From positions 1-43,294 of the forward strand of contig JAURKC010000031.1 of the NCBI GenBank assembly GCA_030831945.1: a stretch of DNA of 43,294 nt, read 5' to 3'. This stretch comes from Ferruginibacter sp. GTDB taxonomy: Bacteria > Bacteroidota > Bacteroidia > Chitinophagales > Chitinophagaceae. How positions within the stretch are numbered: the first letter of the stretch is position 1; every line of letters begins with the position of its first letter. The notes under the pieces were generated by a model that saw nothing but the letters and a program-made list of their open reading frames with translations, ran no database searches and was not told the origin of the DNA. Shown here piece by piece: positions 17,670 to 26,546 of the stretch. The translations under genes and the position numbers were made by a program.

Positions 17670-17975
17670 GTGTTTTTTGAAAATTCTGATTAATAATTAT
17701 TGAAAATAAACAATCGACAATTATAAGGTGTGGTAGTAGTTTATTCGCACTGATGGTAATGATTAGCCAGAGATATTTTTTAATCTAATTTTTTAATCTA
17801 ATTTTTTATCGATGCTAAATCAATTTTTGCATTGATTTATTTCTCTACTGAACAGCCCCGTAATTACTACAATGTAGAATTATTTTTACAAATTTACTAT
17901 TTCAAATTCACTCCAATAAAAAATCACTCATTTTAGGTGAGTGATTTTTTATTAATTTTTTCTAATAAAACTGTA
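17670..17975. other. Intergenic region upstream of galE
   Basis: 306 bases. It holds the pit terminator (17918-17950), a perfect 9-bp hairpin TAAATCAAT / ATTGATTTA with a 6-base loop at 17816-17839, and a short direct repeat TTTTTTAATCTAA twice near 17776-17802. The galE promoter should lie in the first 150 bases, but no full TAnnTTTG element is visible on the minus strand. No coding frame was seen. Confidence 0.6.
17918..17950 (-). terminator. Intrinsic terminator of the DUF47-pit operon
   Basis: Perfect 13-bp inverted repeat AAAAAATCACTCA / TGAGTGATTTTTT with a 7-base loop, 26 bases after the PiT stop codon. The symmetric A/T flanks could let it act in both directions, but galE lies downstream on the same strand, so it serves the minus-strand operon. 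Confidence 0.88.
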
Positions 17976-19388
17976 CTAATTAAATAAAGTAGTAATTAGG
18001 TAAACAATCGCTGCTAGAAATGCACTGATTGGAATGGTAAGTACCCATGCCCATAATAAGCTAACCGTAACGCCCCATCTTACTGCACTGAGTCTTTTAG
18101 TAGCACCCACCCCAATAATGGCTCCGGTGATAGTATGCGTGGTACTAACGGGAATACCCATTTGTTCCGTCATAAATAAAGTAAGTGCTCCTGAAGTCTC
18201 GGCTGCTACTCCTTCAAGTGGCGTTACCTTGGTTATTTTGGTACCCATGGTTTTAACAATTTTCCAGCCACCACTCATGGTGCCAAGACCGATAGCAGTG
18301 TAACAAGCAATGGGCACCCAGGTAAGGTCTTTTAAAGCGGCTCCTACATCTGGATATTTAGAGCTGTTATAGGCTACAAAAGCAGCACCAATAATACCCA
18401 TTACTTTTTGAGCATCATTTCCTCCATGGCCAATGCTGAATGCTCCTGAGGAGATCAACTGCAATTTTTTAAACATATTGGCTGTGCGATAAGCATTGGG
18501 AGACTTTACTTTTTCCGAGTAGATATACACACAGATAAATACAAATATCATTGCTAGAATACCATAAACTAGGTTCGAATTATCTGCCTTTTCAAAGGCC
18601 TTCGATAGCTTTACAGTATCTACTTTATTATCTACAGAATTTTTAATTTCTTCTGCTAATTTCACTGCTCCTAGTGATTTGTATTGACCTAAAAGAGGAG
18701 TTACTGCGGCTACTTTTGAAACAGCATCATTATATTTGGCCGTCTTGCTAGGGTCAGCAGCTTGTTCTTTTTTAAGTTGATCAATATTATAATATTTTAC
18801 TAAGTTCTCTTGGAGTTTGGTTTGTTCAAAATGGGCAAATAAAAACCAGGTCCCTATAGCCGTCAGTACAATTAAACCAATTTTTGCCCAGGTACTCCGC
18901 ATGATGGTAATCACGGTGATATAAATTGAAACCACCATGCCAATCAGCGGAGCAAGAAAAATGAATAGAATAATTTGGGTGATTTTTTTGATTTCTACAA
19001 TATTGCTAATACCCATAAATCCCTTACTTAAGAAGGCATGAGTTATGGCTGCACCAGCAAATCCTCCTATTAAGGTATGGGAAGAGGAGGAGGGTATTCC
19101 ATACCACCAGGTAAGCAGGTTCCAGATAATGGCAGCTATTAAACCCGATAGAATTACTGGTAGGGTGATATAATCTTGATGCACTGTTTTTCCAATAGTA
19201 TTGGCTACCGCATGATCTTTAAAGATGAAGTAAGCAACGAAATTGAAAAAGGCAGCCCAAACAACTGCTTGATAAGGAGTGAGTACTTTGGTAGAGACGA
19301 TGGTGGCAATTGAATTGGCCGCATCATGAAATCCATTGATGTAGTCAAATATTAAGGCCAAAACAACGATAACTATTAGGAGCGTCAT
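17976..19388 (-). CDS. pit: Inorganic phosphate transporter, PiT family
   Basis: 470-residue inner-membrane, ion-coupled low-affinity phosphate transporter. Both inverted PiT signatures are present: GFHDAANSIATIV starting at residue 19 and GHGGNDAQKVMGI at 320-332. SSSSHTLIGG (about 100-109) and PVSTTHTITGAIIG near the C-terminus form the second conserved pair. About 10 to 12 hydrophobic helices are seen. A hydrophilic, Lys/Ala-rich stretch of about 85 residues (186-271) sits between the two halves. The gene starts 29 bases after the DUF47 gene and ends at a strong terminator, giving a two-gene DUF47-pit operon. PiT proteins carry phosphate, sometimes as a metal-phosphate complex. Confidence 0.94.
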   Translation of the reverse strand: MTLLIVIVVLALIFDYINGFHDAANSIATIVSTKVLTPYQAVVWAAFFNFVAYFIFKDHAVANTIGKTVHQDYITLPVILSGLIAAIIWNLLTWWYGIPSSSSHTLIGGFAGAAITHAFLSKGFMGISNIVEIKKITQIILFIFLAPLIGMVVSIYITVITIMRSTWAKIGLIVLTAIGTWFLFAHFEQTKLQENLVKYYNIDQLKKEQAADPSKTAKYNDAVSKVAAVTPLLGQYKSLGAVKLAEEIKNSVDNKVDTVKLSKAFEKADNSNLVYGILAMIFVFICVYIYSEKVKSPNAYRTANMFKKLQLISSGAFSIGHGGNDAQKVMGIIGAAFVAYNSSKYPDVGAALKDLTWVPIACYTAIGLGTMSGGWKIVKTMGTKITKVTPLEGVAAETSGALTLFMTEQMGIPVSTTHTITGAIIGVGATKRLSAVRWGVTVSLLWAWVLTIPISAFLAAIVYLITTLFN

Positions 19389-19417
19389 AAGAAAAATTTG
19401 TTAACCAGCTAATTCGG

Positions 19418-20068
19418 TTAGGCGTATTTAACAATAATGGATTCTATCACATTGGCTGCATCTTCACATTTGTCTGTTACGATTTCCATCACTTGATAGA
19501 TCTCTCTTTTTTTAATCACTTCCTTAGCATCTGGCTCTGTTGCAAATAGTCGCTCGATACTCATATCAAAAATGTCATCTGCTTGATTTTCTATACTGTT
19601 AATGGCCACTAATGCATCAGTAATTTGACGCATATTTTTCATATTGCGTAATTCGGTAACCGCTTTATGAACTTGTACACAGCCAACGGCGATGAGTTCA
19701 GCCATTTTTTGAATGCCCATGTCATTAGGGTTTACCCGATAAAAATTGATCTTTTTCGCTGAGGAATAAATGTAATCGGCAATATCATCTAAGGCAGATG
19801 CTAGATAATGGATATCTTCCCTATCAAATGGAGTAATAAAGTTTTTACCTAATTCCGTAAAAATATTGTGGGTTAAATCATCATTCACATGCTCCATGTC
19901 CTCTAATTCATTAACCAACTTAGCTCTTTTGTCAAAGTCGGGCTCATTGACCATTTCTTTTAACTTTTCACCCATTTTTACCAACTCTTGTGCTACATTT
20001 TCGAATAACTGGAAAAAAACACGATCCTTGGGTAGAAATATTTTAAAAATTGAGTTAAGCCCTGCCAT
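19418..20068 (-). CDS. DUF47 / PhoU-like phosphate transport accessory protein
   Basis: About 216 residues, all-helical, cytosolic, of the DUF47 family (Pfam PhoU_div) related to PhoU. The start is placed at MAGLNSIFKIFLPKD (20068), which matches the usual family N-terminus; six further residues are possible from an ATG at 20086. Acidic and His-rich segments such as DFDKRAKLVNELEDMEHVNDDLTHNIF and PFDREDIHYLASALDDIADYIYSSAKK are the metal-binding repeats typical of PhoU-like bundles. In many bacteria this gene precedes pit and modulates its activity, and the order here (DUF47 then pit, 29 bases apart) is the same. Confidence 0.93.
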   Translation of the reverse strand: MAGLNSIFKIFLPKDRVFFQLFENVAQELVKMGEKLKEMVNEPDFDKRAKLVNELEDMEHVNDDLTHNIFTELGKNFITPFDREDIHYLASALDDIADYIYSSAKKINFYRVNPNDMGIQKMAELIAVGCVQVHKAVTELRNMKNMRQITDALVAINSIENQADDIFDMSIERLFATEPDAKEVIKKREIYQVMEIVTDKCEDAANVIESIIVKYA

Positions 20069-20435
20069 AATATATTTTTGTAGCAAAGGTTAAGGATTAC
20101 CAATAAAAAAAGGACTGTTTTACAATTGTTAATGATTTAGTAATACAACAAGTTATTTATTAAATTATTTCATTCAATTTGGTAAGCTATCGTTTTTGGT
20201 GGAGGGAGATTTGGCCATTTTAAAATAATTACTCTCCAAAACACCAGAGTATATATTATTTAATTGTAATATAAAAAATATAAATGTTCGTTATAAAAAT
20301 AGTTTAACAATTAGAAAATGTATAGTATATTATCAAAACGTTAATTATTTTTCAATAATTATGTTATTTCTATTTATAAATTAAAATAATTAAATGGTTT
20401 TTTAATAGGAATTCTCAAATATTTTAACAAATATT

Positions 20436-20466
20436 TTGTTAAGAAAGCAGCTAATCCTTATTTTTG
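20436..20466 (+). promoter_or_regulatory. susC operon promoter
   Basis: TTG at 20436-20438, exactly 20 bases, then TATTTTTG at 20459-20466: a full match to the Bacteroidota pattern TTG-N20-TAnnTTTG. The start of transcription should fall near 20472, giving a leader of about 110 bases before the susC ATG. Confidence 0.82.
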
Positions 20467-20494
20467 GGCGTCTTAATTAAGAAATTGTTAACAT

Positions 20495-20534
20495 TTTGAC
20501 AAGAAATCATTATTTCTTCTAGTCAAATTTTTTT
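20495..20534 (+). terminator. Terminator-like hairpin in the susC leader
   Basis: Inverted repeats TTTGAC/GTCAAA (20495-20500 and 20522-20527) enclose AAGAAAT/ATTTCTT (20501-20507 and 20512-20518) with loop CATT and a 3-base bulge. Seven T follow at 20528-20534. It lies inside the predicted transcript about 50 bases before the ATG, so it can act as an attenuator or leader structure rather than an end of a gene. Confidence 0.65.
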
Positions 20535-20583
20535 GATTTCTGGGTGTTTTTTAGATGTAAATCTTAACAAAAAAAAATTAAAA

Positions 20584-23500
20584 ATGAGAAAAATTGTATC
20601 ACTGCTTTCAATGTTGATGGTATTAAGTACATTAACATTTGCGCAAACCCGTTCAATTTCGGGAAAAGTGACTGATGCCAATGGGAATCCTGTTCCTGCT
20701 GCATCTATCAAAAAATTAAAAGGCGAAGGAGCCGTTGCCGCTGATCAAAACGGTAATTTTAAAATTAATGTTAAGAACGGAGATGTTTTAGTGATTTCTT
20801 CTGTTAACTACGCAACTGCTAGAATCCCAGTAACTGCAAGCAATGCTTATACAGTTACTTTGGCTGAAAGTGTAAGTGCAATGGATGAGGTGGTAGTAAC
20901 TGCGGGTGGTATTAAATCTAAAAGAAAAGAGATTGGTACTGCTACAACTGTTATTCAAGCCGCAACTTTAACTGCAGGTAAAGCAACTAATATTGCCAAT
21001 GGCTTGCAAGGTAAAGTAGCAGGTTTTCAAATCAGTGGAACCGGTGGTGGTGTAAACCCTAGCTTCCGTTTGATCCTTAGAGGTCAACGTTCTTTGACTG
21101 GTAATAACCAAGCCTTGGTAGTTCTAGATAACGTGGTGGTGCCAAACGAGGTTTTGGGTAACCTGAATCCTGAAGACGTTGAGAATGTGGTAGTATTGAA
21201 TGGTTCTGGTGCATCTGCATTATACGGTTCTCAAGCATCCAATGGTGCGGTAATCGTAACTACTAAAAAAGGTAGAAAAGGACTTACAACTATAAATGTA
21301 TCGAATACTACTACTGCAGAGCAAGTAGCATTTTATCCAAAAATACAAACCAAATTTGGTGCGGGTGGTACAGCATATGGTTTAGATGCGAATGGTAATC
21401 CTTACCCTGATTATCTAGAAAATCAATCTTACGGTGCACGTTTTGATGGTGTAAAAAGAGCGCTTGGACCAGCCTTAGAAGATGGTTCTCAAGATTCTGC
21501 AGTTTATCAATTCAATGATGGTCATAACAAATTTTGGAATAATGGTGTCACCAGCCAAACTGATTTCTCAATTTCTAATGGTGATGAGAACTCAACCTTT
21601 TTCCTATCAGGTCAATATGCTGATGTTACAGGTACAACACCTGGTGATAAATACAATCGTGCTACATTACGTGTAAACGGTACGCGTAGAATGGGTAACA
21701 AAGTAATGGCTACCTATTCAACTGCCTACACTCAAAATAGATATGATATCACCACTGAAACGGGTTCTATGTATGGTAACATGCTGAACATGCCTTCTAA
21801 CGTTGATATCACTAAGTATAAAAACTGGCGTACCGATAAATTCGCTAATCCGAACGGATATTACAACCCATGGTATCAAAATCCATACTTTACTGCGGAT
21901 AACTATCGTTCTAAGCAACGTAACGATTATTTGACAGCGAATGTCGAATTGAAATTTACGCCCATTGCTGGTTTAGATATCATTGGCCGTCAAGGTATTG
22001 CAACAAGAAATGCATCTAATAAGAATACTATAGGTGAATTTAATTATACTTACTTTGCTGAACATACTGATGCAAGTTCTAAAACAGATATTCCTGCTTC
22101 AGTTAGTGATGGATCTTCTTATTCTACCAACCTTTTGACTGACTTTTTTGCTCAGTACCAAAAGAAGGTGAACAAATTCACTTTAAATTTTATTGGAGGT
22201 GCTCAGTTGACTCAAAACCAATCAAAATATGTGAATGTATCTGCTAATGGATTGGTTGTACCAGGATTGTTTAACGTATCTAATGGGGTAGGAACTCCAG
22301 GAGCTAGCGAAAGCAATTATATGGCTCGTCAAGTAGGTGCTTACGGTGATTTCCGTATTGGCTACAAAAACTTTTTATTCTTACACGGTACAGGTAGAAA
22401 TGACTGGGTTTCAGTTTTATCTACTCAAAACCGTTCTTTCTTTTACCCATCTGCTGATATCTCTTTCATAGCAACTGATGCTTTTGAAAGTATTAAGAGC
22501 AGCGGAAAAATTAGCCTCCTTAAATTTAGAGCAGGTGTTTCTAAAGTAGGTCAGGTAAACCTTGGATCTGAGTTTGGTGCTTATTCTTTGGCTCCTACCT
22601 TTGGTGGTAGTGCAAATGGATTCCCTTACGGAAGTCTTGCTGGCTATACCGTTGGAAATTTATTAGTATCGAATAATTTAAAGCCTGAGATAACCAAAGC
22701 TTTTGAAGTAGGTGTAGACTTGAACATGTTCAATGACAGGTTAACTTCTACTTGGACTTGGTTTAGCTCAAAAACAGATGACCAAACAGTGAACACAGCG
22801 GTTTCTTCAACTACTGGATTTACTAGTCTTTTAACCAATACTGGACAAACTCAAAGTCAAGGTCTTGAAGCAACTTTACATTATGACCTAGTTAAAAACT
22901 CAGATTGGAGTGTAACAGTAGGTGGTAACTATACTTATCTTGATAACAATGTTAATTTCATCAGTGCCGATTTAACTAAGCTTGCTTTATCTAGTAATGG
23001 ATCAGGTGCTTCTTACGCAGTGGCTGGAAAAGCATTCCCAGTTATCATGGGCTTTGATTATAAAAGGGATAATGCTGGAAGAGTTATCGTTAGCAGCGTT
23101 ACTGGTTTACCTACTAAGACTGATGCTATTTCTGTATTAGGAAATGCAACTGCAAAAAATCGTCTTGGTTTAGATGGATCGGTTCGATACAAGCAATTCC
23201 GTTTCTCAGTATTATTAGAATACCGTGGTGGATACCAAATCTTTAACTCAATGGGTACAGAAATGGACTGGTCTGGAACTGGTATTAGAACAGCAGCTTA
23301 TGACAGACAAAGTTTTGTTTACCCGAATTCAGTTTATGAAGATCCTGCTAAACCTGGAAGCTATGTACCTAACACTAGCGTAGCTATTGCAAATGGTAAT
23401 GGTAACAATGGTTTCTGGACAGATGGTATTAATCGTGATGTTACTAGTAACTATGTAACTTCAGGAGATTTTTGGAAATTAAGAGAATTGTCTATTGCTT

Positions 23501-23721
23501 ACGATGTACCAACCAAAATATTTGGCAAAAGCAACGTAATTAAAGGAATGACTGTTAGCCTTCAAGGAAGAAACTTATTCCTTTGGTTAGCTAAAGATAA
23601 TTTGTATACAGATCCTGAATATAGTTCAGCTGGTAGCAATAACAATGGTATTGGTATCACTGGTTTAGGTTCTGCTCCTCCATCACGTTTTTATGGAGCA
23701 AGTATTTCTTTTAGATTCTAA
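20584..23721 (+). CDS. SusC/RagA-type TonB-linked outer-membrane transporter
   Basis: 1045-residue outer-membrane beta-barrel that imports a nutrient captured by its SusD partner. A signal peptide (MRKIVSLLSMLMVLSTLTFAQ) is followed by a carboxypeptidase-regulatory-like domain (about 22-100, RSISGKVTDANGNPVPAASI). Then come the linker MDEVVVTAGG near 117, a plug domain with GLQGKVAGFQI and SLTGNNQALVVLDN, and the barrel ending in ASISFRF with the usual terminal Phe. The start is set at 20584; an in-frame ATG 51 bases upstream adds residues that do not look like a signal peptide. It heads a susC-susD-DUF1735 operon closed by a terminator at 26368-26397. The substrate is unknown, since no hydrolase gene is linked. 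Confidence 0.96.
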   Translation: MRKIVSLLSMLMVLSTLTFAQTRSISGKVTDANGNPVPAASIKKLKGEGAVAADQNGNFKINVKNGDVLVISSVNYATARIPVTASNAYTVTLAESVSAMDEVVVTAGGIKSKRKEIGTATTVIQAATLTAGKATNIANGLQGKVAGFQISGTGGGVNPSFRLILRGQRSLTGNNQALVVLDNVVVPNEVLGNLNPEDVENVVVLNGSGASALYGSQASNGAVIVTTKKGRKGLTTINVSNTTTAEQVAFYPKIQTKFGAGGTAYGLDANGNPYPDYLENQSYGARFDGVKRALGPALEDGSQDSAVYQFNDGHNKFWNNGVTSQTDFSISNGDENSTFFLSGQYADVTGTTPGDKYNRATLRVNGTRRMGNKVMATYSTAYTQNRYDITTETGSMYGNMLNMPSNVDITKYKNWRTDKFANPNGYYNPWYQNPYFTADNYRSKQRNDYLTANVELKFTPIAGLDIIGRQGIATRNASNKNTIGEFNYTYFAEHTDASSKTDIPASVSDGSSYSTNLLTDFFAQYQKKVNKFTLNFIGGAQLTQNQSKYVNVSANGLVVPGLFNVSNGVGTPGASESNYMARQVGAYGDFRIGYKNFLFLHGTGRNDWVSVLSTQNRSFFYPSADISFIATDAFESIKSSGKISLLKFRAGVSKVGQVNLGSEFGAYSLAPTFGGSANGFPYGSLAGYTVGNLLVSNNLKPEITKAFEVGVDLNMFNDRLTSTWTWFSSKTDDQTVNTAVSSTTGFTSLLTNTGQTQSQGLEATLHYDLVKNSDWSVTVGGNYTYLDNNVNFISADLTKLALSSNGSGASYAVAGKAFPVIMGFDYKRDNAGRVIVSSVTGLPTKTDAISVLGNATAKNRLGLDGSVRYKQFRFSVLLEYRGGYQIFNSMGTEMDWSGTGIRTAAYDRQSFVYPNSVYEDPAKPGSYVPNTSVAIANGNGNNGFWTDGINRDVTSNYVTSGDFWKLRELSIAYDVPTKIFGKSNVIKGMTVSLQGRNLFLWLAKDNLYTDPEYSSAGSNNNGIGITGLGSAPPSRFYGASISFRF

Positions 23722-23816
23722 AAATTTATAATAATAACATCAAAACATTTAACCTTACTATTACTACAAATTAATTGAAAGTTTAAATGCAACAGGTAAA
23801 CAAAAAACATTTAATT

Positions 23817-25379
23817 ATGAAAAAATCAATCCTCGGAATTTTTATAGGAATCTTGGTACTTGGACTGGGTACTTCCTGTAAAAAATACCTTGATGTAAAT
23901 ACGGATCCTAACAGAGCCTCTTCTGTTACACCGCAATTAATTTTGCCACAGGCAATCACCTATACTGCAGCTGTGTTGAACGGTTATAACAGTTATGGAG
24001 CACAAACAGGACTATATTGCGCTAATGCAGGCGGATATGGCGGTTTTGGCGAATCTATCACTTATAATTACACCACTACTGGAACAGGTACATGGGGTTC
24101 TACTTACGATAACTTAGAGGATTACCAGACTGTTTTGAATACTAGTGCTGGTAATAATTTATATAGTTATTTTTCTGCGGCGGCAAGAATTATGAAAGTA
24201 TTGAATTTCCAACTATTGGTTGATACTTACAATGATGTTCCTTATGTAGACGCATTGAAAGGTTCAACTAAACTAACTCCTACTTATACTGCTGGTAAAG
24301 ACATCTACAAGGATCTAGCTAGTCAATTAGATACCGCTATTGCTGAAATCGCAAAAGGTGATGCTACCCCTGGAGTAACTCCATTAGGATCATCAGATGT
24401 ACTTTTTGGTGGTAACACGACTAAGTGGAAGCAATTTGCTAATACACTTAAGTTGCGCATTATTGTGCGTGGAAACGGAAAGGTTACTTTTTCTAATACA
24501 ACCTTCTCTGCTGATGGATTCCTTACTACTGATGCTTTAATCAACCCTGGTTATGCTAGGGATAATGGTAAACAAAATCCAGCTTGGAACACTTGGGCTT
24601 ACGCATACACAGGATCTGCTGGTAACAAAGCTTGGATGCCTAGTCAATTCATATTCGGTTTCTATGATGGACACTCAATTTATGATGCAGCAAGAGGAAG
24701 AGCAATTTATTATCAATATCCTTCAACTGGTATCAACCGTTTGGGAGTTGAAAGTAACACTTTAGTATCAAGCCCTACTGGAGGTTTTTGGCACGCAAGT
24801 GCTAATCGTGATGGTAAGGCTAATGGTAATAACTATGGTATATTAAAAGGACCAAATGCTGGTTATCCGGTAATGCTAGCTGCAGAAAGCTATTTCTTAC
24901 AAGCGGAAGCTAGATTAAACGGAATCATTACTACAGGAAGCACAACTGATGTACTTTTTGATAAAGGTATTACAGCTGCTTTCAACTATACTTATCAATT
25001 GCCTGATGGTTCTGTAACAGTTAAAGTTGCTGATACCGTAGCGGCTTATAAAATCAAAAACTTAAGTAATCCTTTAGTTGATTTTACTGCAGCTACATCC
25101 GATGCTCAGAAATTGGAAGCTATCATTACCCAAAAGTTTATTGCACTTAATTTCGTTGAAAGTTATGAAGGATGGAATGAGTACCGTCGTACTAAATACC
25201 CTTCAATTGTTGCAAGTGGAGATGGTTACAAAACATTTGCTTCTTCAGTTTCAGAAAGTACTCGTCCAGATAAATTACCTACAAGGGTGATGTATCCTGT
25301 TTCAGAAGGAACTTACAATGGAGCTAATGTGCCAAAGAATATAACTCCATTTACCTCTTTGATTTTCTGGGCTCAATAG
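23817..25379 (+). CDS. SusD/RagB-type nutrient-binding lipoprotein
   Basis: About 520 residues, an outer-membrane surface lipoprotein that forms the lid of the SusC barrel. A signal peptide with a lipobox ends at TSC (residue 21 of the product starting MKKSILGIF). KKYLDVNTDPNRASSVTPQLILPQAI follows, which fits the SusD-like family 2 type (PF12771-like) rather than classical SusD. The helical TPR-like core is seen in LVDTYNDVPYVDALKG, and the C-terminal region has FVESYEGWNEYRRTKYP, a typical hallmark. The start at 23817 is preferred to the upstream ATG at 23787 because it gives a compact signal peptide. The gene lies 95 bases after susC. Confidence 0.94.
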   Translation: MKKSILGIFIGILVLGLGTSCKKYLDVNTDPNRASSVTPQLILPQAITYTAAVLNGYNSYGAQTGLYCANAGGYGGFGESITYNYTTTGTGTWGSTYDNLEDYQTVLNTSAGNNLYSYFSAAARIMKVLNFQLLVDTYNDVPYVDALKGSTKLTPTYTAGKDIYKDLASQLDTAIAEIAKGDATPGVTPLGSSDVLFGGNTTKWKQFANTLKLRIIVRGNGKVTFSNTTFSADGFLTTDALINPGYARDNGKQNPAWNTWAYAYTGSAGNKAWMPSQFIFGFYDGHSIYDAARGRAIYYQYPSTGINRLGVESNTLVSSPTGGFWHASANRDGKANGNNYGILKGPNAGYPVMLAAESYFLQAEARLNGIITTGSTTDVLFDKGITAAFNYTYQLPDGSVTVKVADTVAAYKIKNLSNPLVDFTAATSDAQKLEAIITQKFIALNFVESYEGWNEYRRTKYPSIVASGDGYKTFASSVSESTRPDKLPTRVMYPVSEGTYNGANVPKNITPFTSLIFWAQ

Positions 25380-25401
25380 TTAAAATATAAAAACTAACAA
25401 C

Positions 25402-26325
25402 ATGAAAGAAATTAAAATAAAAAAACTATTTGCGTTTTTGATGGTTGCGATGACAATGTCATCCTGCCTAAAAGAAGGTGCTAAAAATATAGATACCGAA
25501 AATCCAACCGGTTCAATCGTTACCCTACAATTTATTGAGAATGGTAGCGGAAGTACTATTAACTCTGGTATGCAATACTTTAGTGGCGGGGCATTAACTT
25601 ACCCTGCTTCTCATGAGTCTGATACGGCTACCTTTAATGTTAATTTGGCTGGCCCAACAACTTTGACTTCAGATTTAACAGTTACTGTAGGTGTTGATGC
25701 AACTAAATTACTTGAAAACATCAAAGGAGATGGGATCGATTATCAAATGATGCCAGATTCTTTGTACAAGTTTATGAGTAAAACTGCTGTTATTAAAGCA
25801 GGACAAAGAATTGCTTCACTTAAGATAGTATTTTATCCTTCCAAAATTGATGTAACTAAAAGTTACAATTTACCAGTGGTAATTAAAGATGCTGGAGGTA
25901 AAACCATTAGTGGTAATTTTGGAATTATCCATTTCCATGTAATAGGTAACCCTATAGCTGGTGCGTACAATTGGGATTATGAAAGAAGAAATAACCAGAC
26001 TGGTTCAGGTAGTCCTGCTGGAGGTACTTTTTATGGTGAGCACATAGTTTTCTCTCCTGTTAATCCAACTTCAGTAAAAGTACCTACTGGTTATTATGTT
26101 CAACCAAATTTCTTACTTTCTTTCAAAAATACTGGAGGAGTATTATCTGACTTTAAAGCAGTAATTGCTCCAGACGAAATTGAAGGGGCTTATACGCTCA
26201 ATGGAATTACTGTAGTTACCCAGCCTGTAGTAAAAGTTTCATCTGACTTGAAAACAATTGAGATTAGACATGTTGTTTTTAATGGTGCTGCATATAGATA
26301 CAATATCGATACTTATTATAAGTAG
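25402..26325 (+). CDS. DUF1735-type lipoprotein of the SusCD operon
   Basis: 307 residues with a signal peptide and lipobox (MSSC, Cys at about 22). Residues 40-180 have the beta-sandwich pattern of DUF1735: an N-terminal strand block, VTVGVDATKLLE, a YQMMPDSLYKF segment, then TAVIKAGQRIASLKIVFYPSKID and SYNLPVVIKDAGG. The C-terminal part (about 195-307) begins AGAYNWDYERRNNQTGSG and ends YRYNIDTYYK, like the C-terminal domains of such proteins. Members of this group are surface glycan-binding or accessory lipoproteins of SusCD loci. It starts 22 bases after susD and is followed by a strong terminator, so it belongs to that operon. The ligand is unknown. Confidence 0.82.
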   Translation: MKEIKIKKLFAFLMVAMTMSSCLKEGAKNIDTENPTGSIVTLQFIENGSGSTINSGMQYFSGGALTYPASHESDTATFNVNLAGPTTLTSDLTVTVGVDATKLLENIKGDGIDYQMMPDSLYKFMSKTAVIKAGQRIASLKIVFYPSKIDVTKSYNLPVVIKDAGGKTISGNFGIIHFHVIGNPIAGAYNWDYERRNNQTGSGSPAGGTFYGEHIVFSPVNPTSVKVPTGYYVQPNFLLSFKNTGGVLSDFKAVIAPDEIEGAYTLNGITVVTQPVVKVSSDLKTIEIRHVVFNGAAYRYNIDTYYK

Positions 26326-26367
26326 TTTTTACATTTGGTTTTATACCAATATTTGATTTATGTTATT

Positions 26368-26397
26368 AAAAGGGCTACCGAAAAGTAGCCCTTTTTT
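26368..26397 (+). terminator. Terminator of the susCD operon
   Basis: Perfect 11-bp stem AAAAGGGCTAC / GTAGCCCTTTT with a 6-base loop and a T-run to 26397, 42 bases after the DUF1735-type gene stop. Confidence 0.93.
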
Positions 26398-26546
26398 AAT
26401 TTACAATTCGATTAATGAAAGCTTAACTTAACTTTCTAATTTTGATTATTACTTTAGCTGTAAGAAGAAATTCTGTTTTGTTTGCGATACATATTTTGCT
26501 CACTTTATTTTACTTTTTAAGGTAAGCTTCTTTTAAAATTACTATT

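Larger units (their letters stand above)
20069..20583. other. Divergent intergenic region between DUF47-pit and susC
   Basis: 515 very AT-rich bases between two divergent operons. The susC promoter (20436-20466) and a leader hairpin (20495-20534) are described separately. On the minus side the best candidate for the DUF47 promoter is AACCTTTG within CCTTAACCTTTG, close to the DUF47 start. A single CTTAACCT (minus strand, 20087-20094) lies there without 11-bp-phased partners. Bases 20120-20430 show no gene or strong structure. Confidence 0.6.

Noticed and set aside
20087..20094. CTTAACCT (minus strand) upstream of DUF47-pit as a Pho box
   Set aside because: Only one unit; no partners at 11-base steps on either side.
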